DNA from: Ardenticatenaceae bacterium
GTDB lineage: Bacteria > Chloroflexota > Anaerolineae > Promineifilales > Promineifilaceae
DNA length: 64,000 bases
NCBI GenBank assembly: GCA_020634435.1
Contig: JACKBS010000008.1
Span: forward strand, 310,001-374,000
Direction: 5' to 3'
In this document: positions 61,520 through 64,000 of the stretch, one piece after another
Layout: every line of letters begins with the position of its first letter
How positions within the stretch are numbered: the first letter of the stretch is position 1
Position numbers and translations under genes: made by a program
Notes under the pieces: model-generated
What the model saw: the letters and a program-made list of their open reading frames with translations, nothing else
What the model was told of the DNA's origin: nothing
The model's database searches: none

Positions 61520-63544
61520 GTGAAACAGCTAAACTTTGTCATTGAAAACGCCACGGGGCTGCATGCGCGCCCTGCCAAGGTGTTTGTAACCACCGCCAAG
61601 CAGTACAAGGCTGATATTCGCATCTTGTACGGCAGCAAAAAGGTGAATGCCAAGAGCCTGATTGCCGTATTGGGCCTGGGCGTGGAGCATGGCGGTGAAA
61701 TTTTAGTCGAAGTCGATGGCGCTGATGAAGATATGGCTGCCGAAGCGTTGCAAACGGCCGTTGCGGCTGGCCTGGGTGAAGGTGAGCATATACCTGCACC
61801 GTCTAAAGCAGAGCCAGTAGCCAGTGCTAAGCCATCGGTAAATGGCCATCCTGTCGGCCAAACAATTCCCAACGGTTTGCGCGGCGTGGGGGCAGCCCCT
61901 GGTTTGGCGATTGGGCCTGTGTTTCAACTGCGGCAAACGGCCGTAACCATCACCGAAACCTTTGCCGGGGTCGAGGCCGAACAGGCTCGGCTGGGCGTGG
62001 CTCTGGCCGATGGTGAGGTTCAACTGGTTGCTTTGCGTGACCAAATGCAGGCGCAGACTCCCGAAGAAGCCGCCATTTTTGACGTGCATCGTGAACTGCT
62101 TACCGATGAGGATTTGCTAGAAGCGGTGCAGCAAAAAATTCAGGCGCAGCAAAGCGCGGCCAAGGCGTGGCAGGCGACAATTCAGGAACGGGCCAGCATG
62201 ATGGCCAGCCTGGATGATCCGCTGCTGGCTGCCCGTGCCGCCGACATTCGTGACGTGGGCAACCGCATCCTCAAGCTGCTGGCTGGGGAAGACACCGCCG
62301 GTATTCAGTGGCCGGATCACCCTGTGGTGGTTACCGCGCACGACCTGACGCCCTCCGACACGGCGACGTTGGACCCGCAAAAGGTGCTGGGTTTTGCAAC
62401 GGCCGTTGGCGGTCCCACGGCGCATTCAGCCATCATTGCCCGTGCTTTGGGCTTGCCCGCGGTGGTGAGTGCGGGGGCAGGGCTGCTAGAGATTGGCGAT
62501 GGAACGGCCGTTATCCTCGATGGCACCACTGGCATTATTCAGGTGAACCCGGACGAGGGCGCCCAAACGGCCGCCAAAAGCAGCCAGGCTGCGGCCAAAC
62601 AGCAAGAGCTAGAAGCTAAATCCCAAGCGGGCGCACCAGCCATTACCCAGGACAACCACCGTATCGAGATTGCGGCCAACATTGGCGGCGTGAAGGATGC
62701 CATAAGCGCCAACGAATCTGGTGCCGAGGCTGTTGGCCTGCTGCGCACCGAATTTCTCTTTCTGGGTCGGGCTACACCGCCTTCTGAAGAAGAACAGTTT
62801 GAAGTGTACCGGCAGATTGCCGAGGCGATGGCGGGCAAACCAGTCGTCGTGCGCACGCTGGACATTGGCGGCGACAAGCCGCTGCCCTACGTGCAGGTGC
62901 CCCCGGAAGATAACCCATTTTTGGGCGAGCGCGGCCTGCGCTTGTGCCTGAACCGGCCGGAACTGCTGCGTGAACAGCTTCGCGCCATTCTGCGCGCCGC
63001 TTCTTTTGGCTCGCTGCGCATCATGTTCCCCATGGTGGCCGATTTGTCCGAGTGGCACGCCGCCAAAGCGATGGTGGACGAAATTCGCGCCGAACTCAAC
63101 GCGCCTGCTGTGGAAGTGGGCATCATGATCGAAATTCCCTCGGCTGCGCTGATGGCCGATAAATTTGCCCAGGAAGTTGATTTCTTCTCCGTGGGCACGA
63201 ACGACCTGACGCAGTACACGCTGGCCATGGACCGAATGCACCCGACCCTGGCGGGTAAGTCCGATGGCCTGCATCCGGCCGTTTTGCGGCTGATAGACAC
63301 CACGGTGCGTGCCGCTCATGCCGCTGGCAAGTGGGTGGGCGTATGCGGTGCGCTGGGGGCGGATCCGCAGGCCGTGCCGATCTTGTTGGGTCTGGGGGTG
63401 GATGAGTTGAGTGTCAGCGTGCCGTCGATTGCTCTGGTGAAAGCCCAGGTGCGCACATTGACTTTTGCTGCTGCTCAACAGCTGGCTGCGCAGGCGCTGG
63501 GCTGCGGCACGGCGGGGGAAGTGCGATCTTTGATGGGAAATTAA
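61520..63544 (+). CDS. ptsI: HPr-Enzyme I fusion phosphotransferase
   Basis: A 674-residue cytoplasmic protein. Residues 1-88 are HPr with phospho-His15 (TGLHARPA) and Ser46 (AKSLIAVLGLG), the position phosphorylated by HPr kinase in other bacteria. An Ala/Pro linker leads to Enzyme I (about 118-674) with phospho-His302 (GGPTAHSAIIAR), LLRTEFLFLGR and the PEP-site GTNDLTQYTLAMDR. GTG start with AAAGGAAG upstream. The fusion makes the locus self-sufficient for phosphotransfer. Confidence 0.94.
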   Translation: MKQLNFVIENATGLHARPAKVFVTTAKQYKADIRILYGSKKVNAKSLIAVLGLGVEHGGEILVEVDGADEDMAAEALQTAVAAGLGEGEHIPAPSKAEPVASAKPSVNGHPVGQTIPNGLRGVGAAPGLAIGPVFQLRQTAVTITETFAGVEAEQARLGVALADGEVQLVALRDQMQAQTPEEAAIFDVHRELLTDEDLLEAVQQKIQAQQSAAKAWQATIQERASMMASLDDPLLAARAADIRDVGNRILKLLAGEDTAGIQWPDHPVVVTAHDLTPSDTATLDPQKVLGFATAVGGPTAHSAIIARALGLPAVVSAGAGLLEIGDGTAVILDGTTGIIQVNPDEGAQTAAKSSQAAAKQQELEAKSQAGAPAITQDNHRIEIAANIGGVKDAISANESGAEAVGLLRTEFLFLGRATPPSEEEQFEVYRQIAEAMAGKPVVVRTLDIGGDKPLPYVQVPPEDNPFLGERGLRLCLNRPELLREQLRAILRAASFGSLRIMFPMVADLSEWHAAKAMVDEIRAELNAPAVEVGIMIEIPSAALMADKFAQEVDFFSVGTNDLTQYTLAMDRMHPTLAGKSDGLHPAVLRLIDTTVRAAHAAGKWVGVCGALGADPQAVPILLGLGVDELSVSVPSIALVKAQVRTLTFAAAQQLAAQALGCGTAGEVRSLMGN

Positions 63545-63611
63545 GTAATTGGGTAATTAAGTAATTTGTTTGGCGATTAATTACCAATTACTCAGTTACC
63601 CAATTACCCAT
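63541..63611. repeat. TAATTGGGTAATTA-type repeat after ptsI
   Basis: TAAGTAATTGGGTAATTAAG followed by AATTACCAATTACTC and CCCAATTACCC; self-complementary. Same family as 39703-39757. Confidence 0.7.
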
Positions 63612-63637
63612 AAATTTTTCAAAAGTAGAGTGAAACA

Positions 63638-64000
63638 ATGAGTAAAAAATATGAACTGTACCGTACGGGTCAGGCACAATTGCCCGCCCAAACCTGGGCG
63701 TGGAACATGTACGGCGCGGGGATCGAGAACATTGGCCGTGACGGCCGTCCCGAAGCGTTTCCTATTCCTGAACCGGCAGATAACCAGCTGCTAGTTCGCG
63801 TAGACAGCGTGGGCATGTGCTTTTCCGACGTGAAGCTGATTCGCCAGGGTGGGGCGCATCCCAAATTGTACAACCGTAACCTGGCTGAAGAACCGACCCG
63901 CCTGGGCCATGAAGCTGCCTTGACGATCATCAAAGTGGGCAAGGAACTGCAAGGTCAATACCATGCCGGGCAGCGCTTGGCCATTCAACCAGACATTTAC
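63638..64000 (+). CDS. Zinc-type (MDR) alcohol/polyol dehydrogenase, N-terminal fragment
   Basis: The first 121 residues of a GroES-like dehydrogenase, cut by the window end. DSVGMCFSDVKLIRQGG holds the catalytic-zinc Cys (normally GICGSD) and LGHEAALTIIKVG the GHE motif. Position behind the PTS genes suggests oxidation of the polyol phosphate, for instance a sorbitol- or mannitol-phosphate. This is an inference. Confidence 0.85.
   Translation, partial: MSKKYELYRTGQAQLPAQTWAWNMYGAGIENIGRDGRPEAFPIPEPADNQLLVRVDSVGMCFSDVKLIRQGGAHPKLYNRNLAEEPTRLGHEAALTIIKVGKELQGQYHAGQRLAIQPDIY

Overview
The window looks like a chromosomal contig from a Chloroflexota bacterium, most probably an Anaerolineae/Ardenticatenia-type filamentous member. 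This is an inference from gene content and style: a membrane-arm-only nuo cluster with two nuoM genes, an F0-only atp cluster, an alpha-2-macroglobulin lipoprotein, a secreted protein ending in a YLPF-type tail, a STAND/NLR-like gene with TPRs, and no outer-membrane assembly genes. No rRNA is present. The most pervasive signal is the palindrome ACGGCCGT (often AACGGCCGTT). I count about 90 exact copies, against about one expected for an 8-mer in 64 kb. It resembles the HIP1 palindrome of cyanobacteria.

Layout. 1-4 kb: acyl-CoA synthetase end, response regulator, M3 peptidase, uracil-DNA glycosylase. 4.1-8.4 kb: an AT-richer cell-surface island (Wzt-like ABC ATPase, secreted glycosidase-like protein, GT-C glycosyltransferase), then tRNA-Ser(CGA) and tadA. 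9.4-19.1 kb: a 2030-residue A2M lipoprotein without the thioester Cys, a hydrolase-cNMP-binding fusion, a CBS protein and a tyrosine phosphatase. 19.4-20.8 kb: a B12/radical SAM protein whose frame continues through two adjacent TGA codons into an AEP tail. 20.8-26 kb: a repeat-rich zone with an NB-ARC/TPR gene broken by an IS. 25-30 kb: VKOR, OsmC, pgl-glk, DUF427, a sigma/anti-sigma-like pair and a glutaredoxin. 30.1-32.3 kb: a 57-residue peptide ending WGWDWDW, a ComQ-like prenyl synthase and an OmpR-type regulator, with three 11-bp direct repeats upstream of the peptide gene. 33.1-43 kb: nuoA-H-J-K-L-M-M-N. 43-45.7 kb: atpZ-B-E-F with a delta C-terminus on b. 46-51 kb: AIM24-like protein, phosphodiesterase-like protein, an intact IS, pgsA-lgt. 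51-54 kb: a frameshifted ECF42-type sigma factor with two YCII proteins and a DUF998 protein. 54-57.4 kb: an ABC-2 exporter and cytochrome b561. 57.7-64 kb: a mannitol-type PTS locus with an HPr-EI fusion and the start of an MDR dehydrogenase.

How the parts fit. The nuo and atp clusters supply the membrane sectors of complex I (apparently with an extra NuoM pump) and of ATP synthase; their soluble sectors must be encoded elsewhere. The PTS locus carries its own general phosphotransfer protein and regulator. pgl and glk feed glucose into the pentose phosphate pathway.

The two loci I rate highest are the ComX/ComQ-like peptide locus, a possible prenyl-tryptophan signal in Chloroflexota, and the radical SAM gene with tandem TGA codons, a possible double selenocysteine tail. 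Several families of small palindromic repeats are scattered through the window. Some lie in frame inside genes or supply their stop codons, and both insertion sequences sit inside such palindromes.
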